DNA from: KBS50 sp042434095 | GTDB lineage: Bacteria; Actinomycetota; Actinomycetes; Mycobacteriales; Micromonosporaceae | DNA: 64,000 bases | Reading direction: 5' to 3' | Assembly (NCBI RefSeq): GCF_042434095.1 | Contig: NZ_JBHLUE010000026.1 | Coordinates: 248,001-312,000 of the forward strand | Shown: positions 38,883-46,893 of the stretch, piece after piece | How the letters are laid out: each line of letters starts with the position of its first letter | Numbering within the stretch: the first letter of the stretch is position 1 | The notes under the pieces: model-generated | What the model was told of the DNA's origin: nothing | What the model saw: only the letters and a program-made list of their open reading frames with translations | The model's database searches: none | Made by a program: the position numbers and the translations under genes

Positions 38883-39764
38883 CTACAACGCCGGAAGCGG
38901 CTCGCAGGCCTTGAGCCACTCGTCGGGTACGGCGTCCAGGCCGGTGCGGGCCGCGACGATGCCGCCGGCGATGGCGCAGGTGGTGTCCATGTCGCCGCCG
39001 GCGCTCACCGTCGCCCACAGCGCCTCGGTGAGATCGTCCAGGTGCCGGGCGGCGCACCAGACCGCGTACGGGACGGTGTCGGGGGCGGAGATCAGCGCCC
39101 CGGATCCGACCTCGCCGGCGATCCATCGCGGATCTCGGGCGAACGGCCGCTGGGTGAGCAGGCGCAGCCGGGCTGCCACCTCGCCGTCCGGCGTACGAGC
39201 GGCCACCTGCGGCAGCAGCTCCTCGGCGGGCGCACCCCGTACCGCCAGCGCGGCCGCCACCGCGACGGCGACGGCGCCGGCGGTCGCCTCGGGGTGGGCG
39301 TGCGTGACCACCGCGGACCGGGACGCCTCCGTGACGACCCGATCGAGGTCCGCGGCGAACCAGGCGCCAAGCGGGGCGACCCGCATGGCGGCGCCGTTTC
39401 CCCACGAACCCTGGCCGTCGAACTGGGCGGCGGTGACGGACTCCCACGGCTCGCCCTCGCCGATGGCCTTCAGGACGCCGTGCATCGACGGGCCGTAGTT
39501 GCGGTACGGGTCGGCGGTGTAGGCGGCGGCGAACCGGTCGGCCAGGTCGTCCTGGACCACCCGCCCGTGCTCGCGCAGCGCCCGGTAGAGCGAGACGGCC
39601 ATGGCGGTGTCGTCGGTCCACTGCCACGGCCCCTGCGGCACCAGCCGCTCGTCGAGCTGCCACCGCAGCTGCTCGGCGGGCCGGAAGAACCAGGTCTCGC
39701 CGAATGCGTCGCCCAGGGCCACGCCCCGTAGGGACCGGGTTGCCGCTGCCACGTCACCGATCAT
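38883..39764 (-). CDS. ADP-ribosylglycohydrolase family protein (second)
   Basis: A 293-aa DraG-like protein: RGVALGDAFGETWF, metal site WTDDTAMAVSLYRAL (about 47-61), GSWGNGAAMRVAPLG, VTHAHPEATAGA and GGDMDTTCAIAGGI. All expected metal ligands are present. It shares family but little close identity with the gene at 25254. Substrate may be ADP-ribosylated protein, DNA or nucleoside. Confidence 0.9.
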   Translation of the reverse strand: MIGDVAAATRSLRGVALGDAFGETWFFRPAEQLRWQLDERLVPQGPWQWTDDTAMAVSLYRALREHGRVVQDDLADRFAAAYTADPYRNYGPSMHGVLKAIGEGEPWESVTAAQFDGQGSWGNGAAMRVAPLGAWFAADLDRVVTEASRSAVVTHAHPEATAGAVAVAVAAALAVRGAPAEELLPQVAARTPDGEVAARLRLLTQRPFARDPRWIAGEVGSGALISAPDTVPYAVWCAARHLDDLTEALWATVSAGGDMDTTCAIAGGIVAARTGLDAVPDEWLKACEPLPAL

Positions 39765-39858
39765 GAGGGGAGCGTGTCAGACGGTGGCCGGGCCTGTCGA
39801 TCCGGTTACCCCGCCGGTCCGCTTGCCGGCTCAGGGCCATCGGCTCAGGACCGTCGGC

Positions 39859-40257
39859 TCAGGGCCGCCGGGAGTCCAGCCGGGCGACCCGGCGAGGCCC
39901 GGCGGTACGCCGGTAGCTGGCGTCGAGCAGCTCGCGGACCTCGTCCCAGTCGGTGTCGCCGGTCAGGTCCACCCCGACCCACCCGGACGCCCCCAGGTAG
40001 GCCGGCACGTAGCAGCGCTGCTCCGCCAGCAGCGCCGCCCGCTCGTCGGGGTCGACCAGCACGAGCACCGAATGCTCGTGCTGCCGGTAGACGCCGTCGA
40101 CCTTCACCGATCCGCCGTAGTAGGCGAAGACCTTGGTGGTGTAAAAGGCGGGATGACCGTGCGAGATCTTCTCCGCCGCGTCGGGGAAGGCCAGGGCGAG
40201 CGCCCGCACGCGGCCCAGGACCGGGTCCGCGTCGTCGAACCTGATGGGATGCGGCAT
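39859..40257 (-). CDS. MmcQ/YjbR family protein
   Basis: A 132-aa protein of the MmcQ/YjbR group (double-wing DNA-binding-like fold): ALAFPDAAEKISHGHPAFYTTKVFAYY, VDPDERAALLAEQRCYVPAYLGASGWVGVDL and DWDEVRELLDASYRRTA. ATG 40257 gives MPHPIRFDD, the usual start. The role of the family is not established in my knowledge. Stands alone between ADP-ribosylglycohydrolase and methyltransferase genes. Confidence 0.85.
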   Translation of the reverse strand: MPHPIRFDDADPVLGRVRALALAFPDAAEKISHGHPAFYTTKVFAYYGGSVKVDGVYRQHEHSVLVLVDPDERAALLAEQRCYVPAYLGASGWVGVDLTGDTDWDEVRELLDASYRRTAGPRRVARLDSRRP

Positions 40258-40303
40258 GCCCGAGCATAGGCACACGGCACGTGGCAGCGCGGCCGCGCCC
40301 GGG

Positions 40304-41125
40304 TCACCGGTCCGGGATCCGGGCGACCGCTCCGTAGCCGGTGGCCTCGCCGGCGCCGGGGCGTGGCCCCGGCCCCGGCCGCCAGTCGGAGACCGAGACG
40401 ATTCCCGGCTCCAGCAGGTCCAGGCCGGCGAAGAAGCGGGAGACCTCCGCCAGCGGGCGGGGCGTGAAGGTCGGCTTGATGCCCTCGTTGATCGCGTTCA
40501 TCGCGGCGATGGTCTCGGCGTCCAGCGGGTCGAACGTGGCGTGCGACAGGACCAGGTAACTGCCGGCCGGCAGGGCCGCGACCAGCTGCCGCACGATCTC
40601 GTACGGGTCCTCCTGGTCCTCGACGAAGTGCAGCAGCGCCACCAGCAGCAGCGCCACCGGCCGGGAGAAGTCCAGGGTGGACCGTAGCACCGGGTCGGCG
40701 AGGATCGTCTGCGGGCGCCGGGCGTCGGCGTCGATGTAGGCGGTGGCGCCCTGCGGGGAACTGGTCAGCAAAGCTCGGGCGTGCGCGAGGACCAGCGGGT
40801 CGTTGTCCACGTACACGATCCGCGACTCGGGGGCGATCCGCTGCGCCACCTCGTGCACGTTGTCGGCGGTTGGCAGCCCGGTGCCGATGTCCAGGAACTG
40901 CCGGACACCCGCCTCGGCGGCGAGGTGCCGCACCGCCCGCTGCATGAACGCCCGGTTCTCCCGGGCGGCCGTCCGGATGTGCGGGAAGACCGCGGCGATC
41001 GCCTCGGCCGCCTCCCGGTCGGCCTGGAAGTTGTCCTTGCCGCCGAGCCAGTAGTCGTACCGGCGCGCCGAGTGCGGCCTGGTCGTGTCGATCCGCGCCG
41101 AGAGGTCCGAGCTGTCGGTACTCAC
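40304..41125 (-). CDS. DUF574-type SAM-dependent methyltransferase
   Basis: A 273-aa protein of the large actinobacterial DUF574 (Methyltransf_19) group: PHSARRYDYWLGGKDNFQADR (signature at about 16-36), FLDIGTGLPTADNVHEVAQ as SAM site, ALLHFVEDQEDPYEIVRQL. Paralogues abound in Streptomyces and relatives, and few have known functions. Confidence 0.9.
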   Translation of the reverse strand: MSTDSSDLSARIDTTRPHSARRYDYWLGGKDNFQADREAAEAIAAVFPHIRTAARENRAFMQRAVRHLAAEAGVRQFLDIGTGLPTADNVHEVAQRIAPESRIVYVDNDPLVLAHARALLTSSPQGATAYIDADARRPQTILADPVLRSTLDFSRPVALLLVALLHFVEDQEDPYEIVRQLVAALPAGSYLVLSHATFDPLDAETIAAMNAINEGIKPTFTPRPLAEVSRFFAGLDLLEPGIVSVSDWRPGPGPRPGAGEATGYGAVARIPDR

Positions 41126-41283
41126 CGCGACTCTCCTGTCGTCCGTGGCGTGCGGCGGCGGACCCCGTGCGGTCCGGCCCCGCGGGGCCCATCCGGTGCA
41201 TGCTAGCTGCGGCCCGAAATCGTTGCCGGTCCGAGGCCAGGGGTCGGCCGATCGGCTGTGGACACCGGCTGTGGGACGTGATC

Positions 41284-41811
41284 ATGTGGGGTGTGCCGCA
41301 CATCGACCTGCCGCCGCTGCCCGGGATCGCCGGGCTGCTGGCCGGCTACCCCCTGACCGCCGGCCCGCTCAACAGCCTCGCCGAGGCCCTGCTGCGGGGG
41401 CCGTCCCCGCTCACCCCGGCCCAGCGGGAGAGCATCGCCGCGTACGTGTCCCGGCGCAACGAGTGCGCCTTCTGTGCCGAGACGCACGGAGCGGTGGCCC
41501 GGAAGCTGGGCCACGATGACCGGTCCACGGCCGGGCCGGCCGACGCGGACCGGCTGATGGGCGCCCTGCTGGCCATCGCCGAGAAGGTCCGGCTGGACGG
41601 CCGCTCGGTGACCACCGAGGACATCGACCGGGCGCGCGCGGCCGGCGCCGACGACCGCGCCATTCACGACACCGTGCTGATCGCCGCGGCGTTCAGCATG
41701 TTCAACCGTTACGTCGACGGGCTGAACACGCTCACGCCGCAGGATTCGGGCGACTACGAGCGGCACGCCGGCGCCCTCGCCGAGCACGGCTACCTCCAGC
41801 CGCCACGCTGA
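41284..41811 (+). CDS. Carboxymuconolactone decarboxylase / AhpD-like peroxidase-related protein
   Basis: A 175-aa helical protein with the redox motif ECAFCAETHGAVA (about 58-70), matching AhpD-like alkylhydroperoxidase cores in which the two cysteines and the histidine relay electrons. SMFNRYVDGLNTLTPQD follows. ATG 41284 or GTG 41278 is the start. No redox partner is adjacent. Confidence 0.85.
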   Translation: MWGVPHIDLPPLPGIAGLLAGYPLTAGPLNSLAEALLRGPSPLTPAQRESIAAYVSRRNECAFCAETHGAVARKLGHDDRSTAGPADADRLMGALLAIAEKVRLDGRSVTTEDIDRARAAGADDRAIHDTVLIAAAFSMFNRYVDGLNTLTPQDSGDYERHAGALAEHGYLQPPR

Positions 41812-41850
41812 TCCGGCCCATTCCCGGCCCCAGCCGAGACCGGGCCGCAC

Positions 41851-42777
41851 TCAGCCGAGGCCGGGCCGCACCACGAAGGTCATGGCCGACCGGGTGGCGG
41901 GTGAGCCGTCGCAGGGGTCGAGGAAGACGCCGTCGTCGCGCAGCCGCAGGTAGCGGTCGGGAAAGTTGATCGACTGCAGGGAGGTGTGCGCACCGGCCAG
42001 CCCCGGCACGGGACAGAACGTCGCGTCCGCGTCGAACAACCACGAGCCCTCCCGGCGCTGCTGCAGGAACAGCCGGAAATACTGGTGCCGCAGGAAGAAG
42101 CCGGGAAGGTTGACCGCCTCGAAGGACACGCACCGGGAGTCGGCCAGGCCGGGCCGGGCGGTGAAGGTCGAGTCGGCCCGGTCGACAGCGCCGCTGGACG
42201 GGCCGATGGGATCGGCCCGGGCCACGAAGTCGCGCTGCCGCACCCGGTCGCCGAGCCGAGCCGCCGGTGACAGGCCGATCCGGGCGCCCGCGGTCAGCCG
42301 GGTTTCCACGGGCGGCGCGGGCCGGGCGGGCTCGCCCCGGCCGCCGGTCTCGCCCCGCGAGGACCGGGTGGGTTCGACGACGCCGGGCTGCCGCGGCTGG
42401 GGGCGCCCGGCCAGCCGGGCCGGGACGGTCGGGTCCGTGGACGGGGAGCTGCCGAGCCCGGCCCGGACGTCGCTCACCCCGACCGGCGCGGGTGGCTCGC
42501 CGGTGGCGGCCGGCGACGGCGCTCCGGCGAAGGGCGCGGCGCCCCGCCACTGGCCGATCGCCATCCCGATGATGACCATGAGCACCATGCCGAGCACGCT
42601 CGCGAGCACCTTGAACTGCCAGGGTTGCGGCTCGCTCGGCCACCGGCCCGGCGTCAGCTCCGACCACGCCGGCCCGGGCCGTGGGGGTACGTCATCGGCC
42701 GGTTCCCCGGCCACCCCGTCATCGGACACCTGCACACCTCCCGGTAGTCCCGCAACACCCGGTGTGTCGACGATCAC
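41851..42777 (-). CDS. Membrane-anchored AbfB-domain protein
   Basis: A 308-aa protein: a cytoplasmic N-terminus of about 55 residues, one transmembrane helix (LASVLGMVLMVIIGMAI, about 58-75), a long Pro/Ala/Gly-rich stalk (about 78-210), then an AbfB-like beta-trefoil domain (CVSFEAVNLPGFFLRHQYF, FPDRYLRLRDDG, ATRSAMTFVV). AbfB domains bind arabinofuranose side chains. With no catalytic domain, it probably displays an arabinan-binding module outside the cell. Confidence 0.8.
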   Translation of the reverse strand: MIVDTPGVAGLPGGVQVSDDGVAGEPADDVPPRPGPAWSELTPGRWPSEPQPWQFKVLASVLGMVLMVIIGMAIGQWRGAAPFAGAPSPAATGEPPAPVGVSDVRAGLGSSPSTDPTVPARLAGRPQPRQPGVVEPTRSSRGETGGRGEPARPAPPVETRLTAGARIGLSPAARLGDRVRQRDFVARADPIGPSSGAVDRADSTFTARPGLADSRCVSFEAVNLPGFFLRHQYFRLFLQQRREGSWLFDADATFCPVPGLAGAHTSLQSINFPDRYLRLRDDGVFLDPCDGSPATRSAMTFVVRPGLG

Positions 42778-42882
42778 AGATCCCGGATTGTGGCACTTCG
42801 ATCAGGCCAACGCCAGTCCGGTCATCGGATGCCACATTGGAGCGTGCAGGTCGGACGGTCGGCCCGGAGGATCAGGCGGCTA

Positions 42883-43542
42883 TTACTCGAACTTCTTCCA
42901 CTGTCCCTCGGAGACCACCTCGACGGATCCGTCGACAACCGTGATCGCCGTCTGCTCGTCGATGGCGTAGGCCGGGCCGCCGATATCGGCGGCCCACCGC
43001 TGCGCGTGGGCCAGGGTGTTGTCGGGAAAGGCGTCCAGATGCGGGAAGATCGAGAAATCGACGAGGCCCAGAGTTCGGTCGTCCGGCGCGGACGGCCACT
43101 CGACGAAGTCGGTTCCGATCCGGGGCGTCATCACCATGCTCCCGGCGCTCACTCCCACCCAGACCGTGTCGGGCAGCGACGGCAGCAGCTCGGCCAGCCC
43201 CGACTCGCGCATCCAGTGGCCCAGGTACGTCGCGTCCCCGCCGTCGACCAGAAGCACGTCGGCCTGCCGGACCCAGGGGACCCATCGCTGCATGCCGATG
43301 GTGGGCAGGGCGGTGAGTTCGAGGACGCCGAGCGATGCCCAGCCCAGGCCGGACAGGTGCCGGAAGCGCGGCTCGGCGGCCACGAGGCCCCGTACCGATT
43401 CCGGACCGCACATCGGATGGCCCCACTGTGCCGTGGGGACGAGGAGGGCGTGGCACTCGGACACCGGCTTGCCGAGCAGCTGTACGAGCGCCGAGTAGAT
43501 GCTCGGATTCGTGACGCCGCCGGATGTGAGCAAGAGTTTCAC
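42883..43542 (-). CDS. S51 peptidase E-like protein
   Basis: A 219-aa S51 protein: MKLLLTSGGVTNPSI, DVLLVDGGDATYLGHWM, nucleophile serine in VGVSAGSMVM (about 124) and RTLGLVDFSIFPHLDAFPD with a histidine. Peptidase E cleaves Asp-X dipeptides. GTG 43542 gives the family start; a longer reading begins with non-conserved residues. The remnant at 26231 is a broken relative of this gene. Confidence 0.88.
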   Translation of the reverse strand: MKLLLTSGGVTNPSIYSALVQLLGKPVSECHALLVPTAQWGHPMCGPESVRGLVAAEPRFRHLSGLGWASLGVLELTALPTIGMQRWVPWVRQADVLLVDGGDATYLGHWMRESGLAELLPSLPDTVWVGVSAGSMVMTPRIGTDFVEWPSAPDDRTLGLVDFSIFPHLDAFPDNTLAHAQRWAADIGGPAYAIDEQTAITVVDGSVEVVSEGQWKKFE

Positions 43543-43604
43543 GATGCCTCCGGTCGCGGCTAATCGCCTTGTGCGCGGCCACACGGGCTGCTTGGCTGTG
43601 GTCC

Positions 43605-44114
43605 GTGACGGATCTTCGCACGCCCCGCCTGCGCCTGCACGCGATCGACCCGGCGGAGGGCGAGCGCATCGTGCGGCGGCGCGCCGGCGCCGGGGATGTC
43701 TGGGCCGAGGACTTTCCCTTCGACGGCGACGTCATCGGCGTCACGGCCTTTCTCGAAGCCACGGTCGCCCACGGTGACCAGCGACCCTTCGGGCACTACC
43801 GGATCACCCGGACCGCCGACGGGAGGGCCATCGGTGGGATCGGCTTCAAGGGTCGGCCGGACGGCGGGTGCGTGGAGGTCGGCTACGGCCTCTCCCCGTC
43901 GGCCCGCGGTCACGGCTATGCGGCCGAGGCCCTCGCGGCGCTGCTGACGCTCGCGGCCGCGCACGGGCTCGCCCGGGTCGTGGCCGACACCACCGCGGAC
44001 AACGTCGCCTCCCGGCGCACCCTCGAACGTGCCGGGTTCCGGCGGGTGGCCGGCAACGGCGACAACCAGCGGTACGAGGTGCTTCTCGGCGCCGCCGCGC
44101 AACCGGTTCGATAA
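43605..44114 (+). CDS. GNAT acetyltransferase (RimJ/RimL-like)
   Basis: A 169-aa GNAT: LRTPRLRLHAIDPAEGERIV at the start, VEVGYGLSPSARGHGYAAEAL as acetyl-CoA loop, ADTTADNVASRRTLERAGF near the end. GTG 43605 is chosen for family fit. It diverges from the S51 gene, with 62 bp between starts. Confidence 0.87.
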   Translation: MTDLRTPRLRLHAIDPAEGERIVRRRAGAGDVWAEDFPFDGDVIGVTAFLEATVAHGDQRPFGHYRITRTADGRAIGGIGFKGRPDGGCVEVGYGLSPSARGHGYAAEALAALLTLAAAHGLARVVADTTADNVASRRTLERAGFRRVAGNGDNQRYEVLLGAAAQPVR

Positions 44115-44141
44115 TCCGGCCCGGTGGCGGGTGAGAGGCCC

Positions 44142-44193
44142 GTTCCCGGAAAACGACAAAGGCTCGTTCCCGGAAACAACTCGTCACCGGAAA
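44142..44193. repeat. GTTCCCGGAAA direct repeats
   Basis: GTTCCCGGAAA at 44142-44152 and 44166-44176 (24 bp apart, i.e. same helix face), then a partial ACCGGAAA at 44186-44193. TTCCCGGAA is itself palindromic. They lie between the GNAT stop and the rifamycin element and could bind a regulator. Confidence 0.45.
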
Positions 44194-44246
44194 CACCAAG
44201 GGCAAGGAGGAGAACTCCTTGCCACTATTAACGTATACCGCACCCC

Positions 44247-44265
44247 AGGGCTTGCGGCAAGACCC
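44247..44265 (+). promoter_or_regulatory. Rifamycin-associated element (RAE)
   Basis: AGGGCTTGCGGCAAGACCC matches the 19-bp inverted-repeat RAE that I recall upstream of rifamycin-inactivation genes in actinomycetes (consensus about GGGGCTTGCGGCAAGGCCC). A CAGAAT hexamer (44277-44282) lies 19 bp after its TTGCGG and may be a -10; TAACGG at 44307 is an alternative. Expected to give rifamycin-inducible expression. Confidence 0.85.
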
Positions 44266-44318
44266 CTCTCGTGGCGCAGAATCGTCGGCCGGGCGCAGGA
44301 ATCGGCTAACGGTGGGGG

Positions 44319-45779
44319 ATGTGCGTGTTCGATGTGATCATCGTCGGTGGCGGGCCGACCGGCATGATGCTGGCGATCGAATTGCGACTGCGTGGCGTCG
44401 GTGTGCTCGTGCTGGAAAGGGATACCGAGCCGCCGCCATTCGTACGGTCGCTCGGCCTGCACGTACGCAGCATCGAGGTGCTGGACCAACGAGGACTGTT
44501 GGAGCGGTTTCTCGAGAACGGCAAGGCGCACCCGATCGAGCCGGGCGCCGTGCGGGGATTCTTCGCGGGCATCGAAAAGCCCGCTCCCGCCGGGCTGGAC
44601 ACCGCGCACGGATATGTGCTCGGCATTCCGCAGACCCGCACCGACCGGCTGCTCGCCGAGCATGCGGCCGAGGTCGGCGCGGAAATCCGGCGCGGTTGTC
44701 CGGTGGTGGCGCTGGAACCGGACGACGAGGGCGTGACCGTCCGGCTCGGCGACGACACCGCGCCGCCGCGGGCGCGGTTCGTGGTCGGCTGCGACGGTGG
44801 CCGCAGCACGGTACGCAACCTGCTCGGGGTCGGCTTCCCCGGCGAGCCGTCGACCGTCGACACGCTGCTGGGGGAGATGGCGGTGACGGCACCCCCGGAG
44901 GTGATCACCGAGGCGATGACCGAGGTACGCCGGACCGAGAAGCGGTTCGGGATCGGGCCCTCGGGCCGGCCCGGCGTGTTCCGGGTGGTCGTGCCGGCCG
45001 AGGGCGTGGCCGAGGACCGCTCGACGCCGCCGACGCTCGAGGAGTTCGCCCGGCAGCTGCGCCGGTACGCCGGCACCGACTTCGGCGTGCACTCGCCGCG
45101 CTGGCTTTCGCGCTTCGGAGACGCGACCCGGCTGGCCGAGCGCTACCGGGTCGGGCGGGTGTTCCTGGCCGGGGACGCCGCGCACGTCCACCCGCCGATG
45201 GGCGGGCAGGGGCTCAACCTCGGCATCCAGGACTCGTTCAACCTGGGGTGGAAGCTGGCGGCGGCCGTCGGCGGCTGGGCGCCGGACCACCTGCTGGACA
45301 GCTACCAGGCCGAGCGGCGCCCGGTGGCCGCCGACGTGCTGACCAACACCCGGGCCCAGATGCTGCTGACCACCGACGAGCCCGGCCCGCGGGCGGTCCG
45401 GCGGTTGCTGTCGGAGCTGATGGACCTCGACGCCGTCAACCGGTTGCTGATCGAGAAGATCACCGCGATCGGCGTCCGGTACGACTTCGGCCCGGGCCAC
45501 TCCCTGCTCGGGCGGCGGCTGCGCGACATCCGGCTCGGCCGGGGGCGCCTGTTCGAACGGATGCGCACCGGCGCCGGGCTGCTGCTCGATCGGACGGGCG
45601 GGCTGTCCGTCGCCGGCTGGGCCGGTCGGGTCGACCACGTCACCGACCCCGGCGACGAGCTGGACGTGCCCGCGGCGCTGCTGCGGCCGGACGGGCACGT
45701 CGCCTGGGTCGGCGCCGACCAGCAGATTCTCAACTCCGCCCTGACCCATTGGTTCGGACGCGGCGAAATCTCGCAGTGA
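44319..45779 (+). CDS. rox: Rifamycin monooxygenase (Rox)
   Basis: A 486-aa class A FAD monooxygenase. FAD sites: IIVGGGPTGMMLAIELRL (about 6-23), VGCDGGRSTVRNLLG (DG motif) and VFLAGDAAHVHPPMGGQGLN (GD motif). Long stretches agree with Rox enzymes from Streptomyces as I recall them (HVRSIEVLDQRGLLERF, GVHSPRWLSRFGDATRLAERY). Rox hydroxylates rifamycins and linearises the macrocycle, giving resistance. The RAE upstream supports that assignment. The ATG is 53 bp after the RAE. Confidence 0.9.
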   Translation: MCVFDVIIVGGGPTGMMLAIELRLRGVGVLVLERDTEPPPFVRSLGLHVRSIEVLDQRGLLERFLENGKAHPIEPGAVRGFFAGIEKPAPAGLDTAHGYVLGIPQTRTDRLLAEHAAEVGAEIRRGCPVVALEPDDEGVTVRLGDDTAPPRARFVVGCDGGRSTVRNLLGVGFPGEPSTVDTLLGEMAVTAPPEVITEAMTEVRRTEKRFGIGPSGRPGVFRVVVPAEGVAEDRSTPPTLEEFARQLRRYAGTDFGVHSPRWLSRFGDATRLAERYRVGRVFLAGDAAHVHPPMGGQGLNLGIQDSFNLGWKLAAAVGGWAPDHLLDSYQAERRPVAADVLTNTRAQMLLTTDEPGPRAVRRLLSELMDLDAVNRLLIEKITAIGVRYDFGPGHSLLGRRLRDIRLGRGRLFERMRTGAGLLLDRTGGLSVAGWAGRVDHVTDPGDELDVPAALLRPDGHVAWVGADQQILNSALTHWFGRGEISQ

Positions 45780-45794
45780 ATCCCATGATCGTCA

Positions 45795-45821
45795 ACGGGA
45801 CGGGACGGGACGGGACGGGAC
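45795..45821. repeat. Short GGGAC tandem repeat
   Basis: About five consecutive GGGAC units just after the rox stop codon, between convergent genes. Confidence 0.7.
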
Positions 45822-45853
45822 AGGGCGGGGCGGTCAGGGGAGCGGGTTCGCGG

Positions 45854-46351
45854 TCAGCGGGGGCGGAGCAGGCCGCGGTCGGTCATGAAGGAGCGGAGGG
45901 TCTCGGCGTCCTGAGGTGACATCAACCAGCGCGGGATCACGGTGGCCGGCATCTTGCCGACGTACACGATCCAGAAGTCCGGGGTGTCCTGCACCCGGGC
46001 GACTCCGTCCCAGGCGATGCCGCCGGACTCCGAGCCGCTGCGCATCATGATGTTGTCCTCGGTGATGTCGTAGCCGCCCTCCACCGCGTACCGGCCGGAG
46101 CGGCGGCGGGCGCGCCACCGCACCCAGGGCGGGTACAGCATCGACAGCACGCCGCCCACGACCATGGCCGTGAACAGCGGCGCGATCCGGTCGCCCCGGG
46201 CCAACCCCCGGGAAGCGGCCAGACCCGCCGCTCCGGCCGCCGCCAGCGCCGCGCCGATGTAGCCGAACCGGCGCAGCCGGACGCTGCTGAGCACCGCGGC
46301 CACCCGGCCCGGGTAGGCGGGATCGGCCGGGACCTCAAAACGGATGTGCAC
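45854..46351 (-). CDS. YcxB-like membrane protein
   Basis: A 165-aa protein with two transmembrane segments (FGYIGAALAAAGAAGLAA and IAPLFTAMVVGGVLSMLY) and a C-terminal soluble domain (YDITEDNIMMRSGSESGGIA, WIVYVGKMPATVIPRWLMS) of the YcxB type. GTG 46351 gives HIRFEVPADP. Role unknown. Convergent with rox. Confidence 0.75.
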   Translation of the reverse strand: MHIRFEVPADPAYPGRVAAVLSSVRLRRFGYIGAALAAAGAAGLAASRGLARGDRIAPLFTAMVVGGVLSMLYPPWVRWRARRRSGRYAVEGGYDITEDNIMMRSGSESGGIAWDGVARVQDTPDFWIVYVGKMPATVIPRWLMSPQDAETLRSFMTDRGLLRPR

Positions 46352-46391
46352 GCCAGAACGATAGTGGCCCGCCCGGGCTGGTCGCGTCCGG

Positions 46392-46826
46392 TCAGTCGAG
46401 GCAGAACTCGTTGCCCTCGACGTCCTGCATCGGCTGGCAGGACTCGTCGACGCCGTCGGCCCGCAGCAGTCGGCCGCGGACCGCGCCGAGCGCCTCCAGC
46501 CGGGCGCACTCGGCCTCCAGCGCGGCCAACCGCTCCGCACCCACCAGCCCGGTGCCGACCCGTACGTCGAGATGGACGCGATTCTTGACGACCTTGCCCT
46601 CCGGGACCCGCTGGAAGTACAGCCGCGGTCCCACGCCGGTCGGATCGACGCAGGCGAACGACGCGCCTTGGCGCTCGGCCGGCAGGGAGCGGTCGTGATC
46701 GGCCCAGGACGCGTACCCCTCCGGTGGCGGCGGTACGACGTAGCCCAGCACCTCACACCAGAACCGGGCGACGCGCTCGGGATCCGCGCAGTCGAAGGTG
46801 ACCTGGACCTGCCTTACCGACGCCAT
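46392..46826 (-). CDS. VOC family (glyoxalase-like) protein
   Basis: A 144-aa VOC protein: RQVQVTFDCADPERVARFWCEVLGY, then LYFQRVPEGKVVKNRVHLDVRV and a terminal QPMQDVEGNEFCLD. Two modules as usual. ATG 46826 is chosen over an upstream GTG. It follows the Tc toxin genes on the same strand, but probably has nothing to do with them. Confidence 0.85.
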   Translation of the reverse strand: MASVRQVQVTFDCADPERVARFWCEVLGYVVPPPPEGYASWADHDRSLPAERQGASFACVDPTGVGPRLYFQRVPEGKVVKNRVHLDVRVGTGLVGAERLAALEAECARLEALGAVRGRLLRADGVDESCQPMQDVEGNEFCLD

Positions 46827-46893
46827 CGGCACACCATAGCGGCCGCCGGCCGCCCGCCGTGGCGGCCCGCCCGCCGTGGCGGAGGCGGATCGC

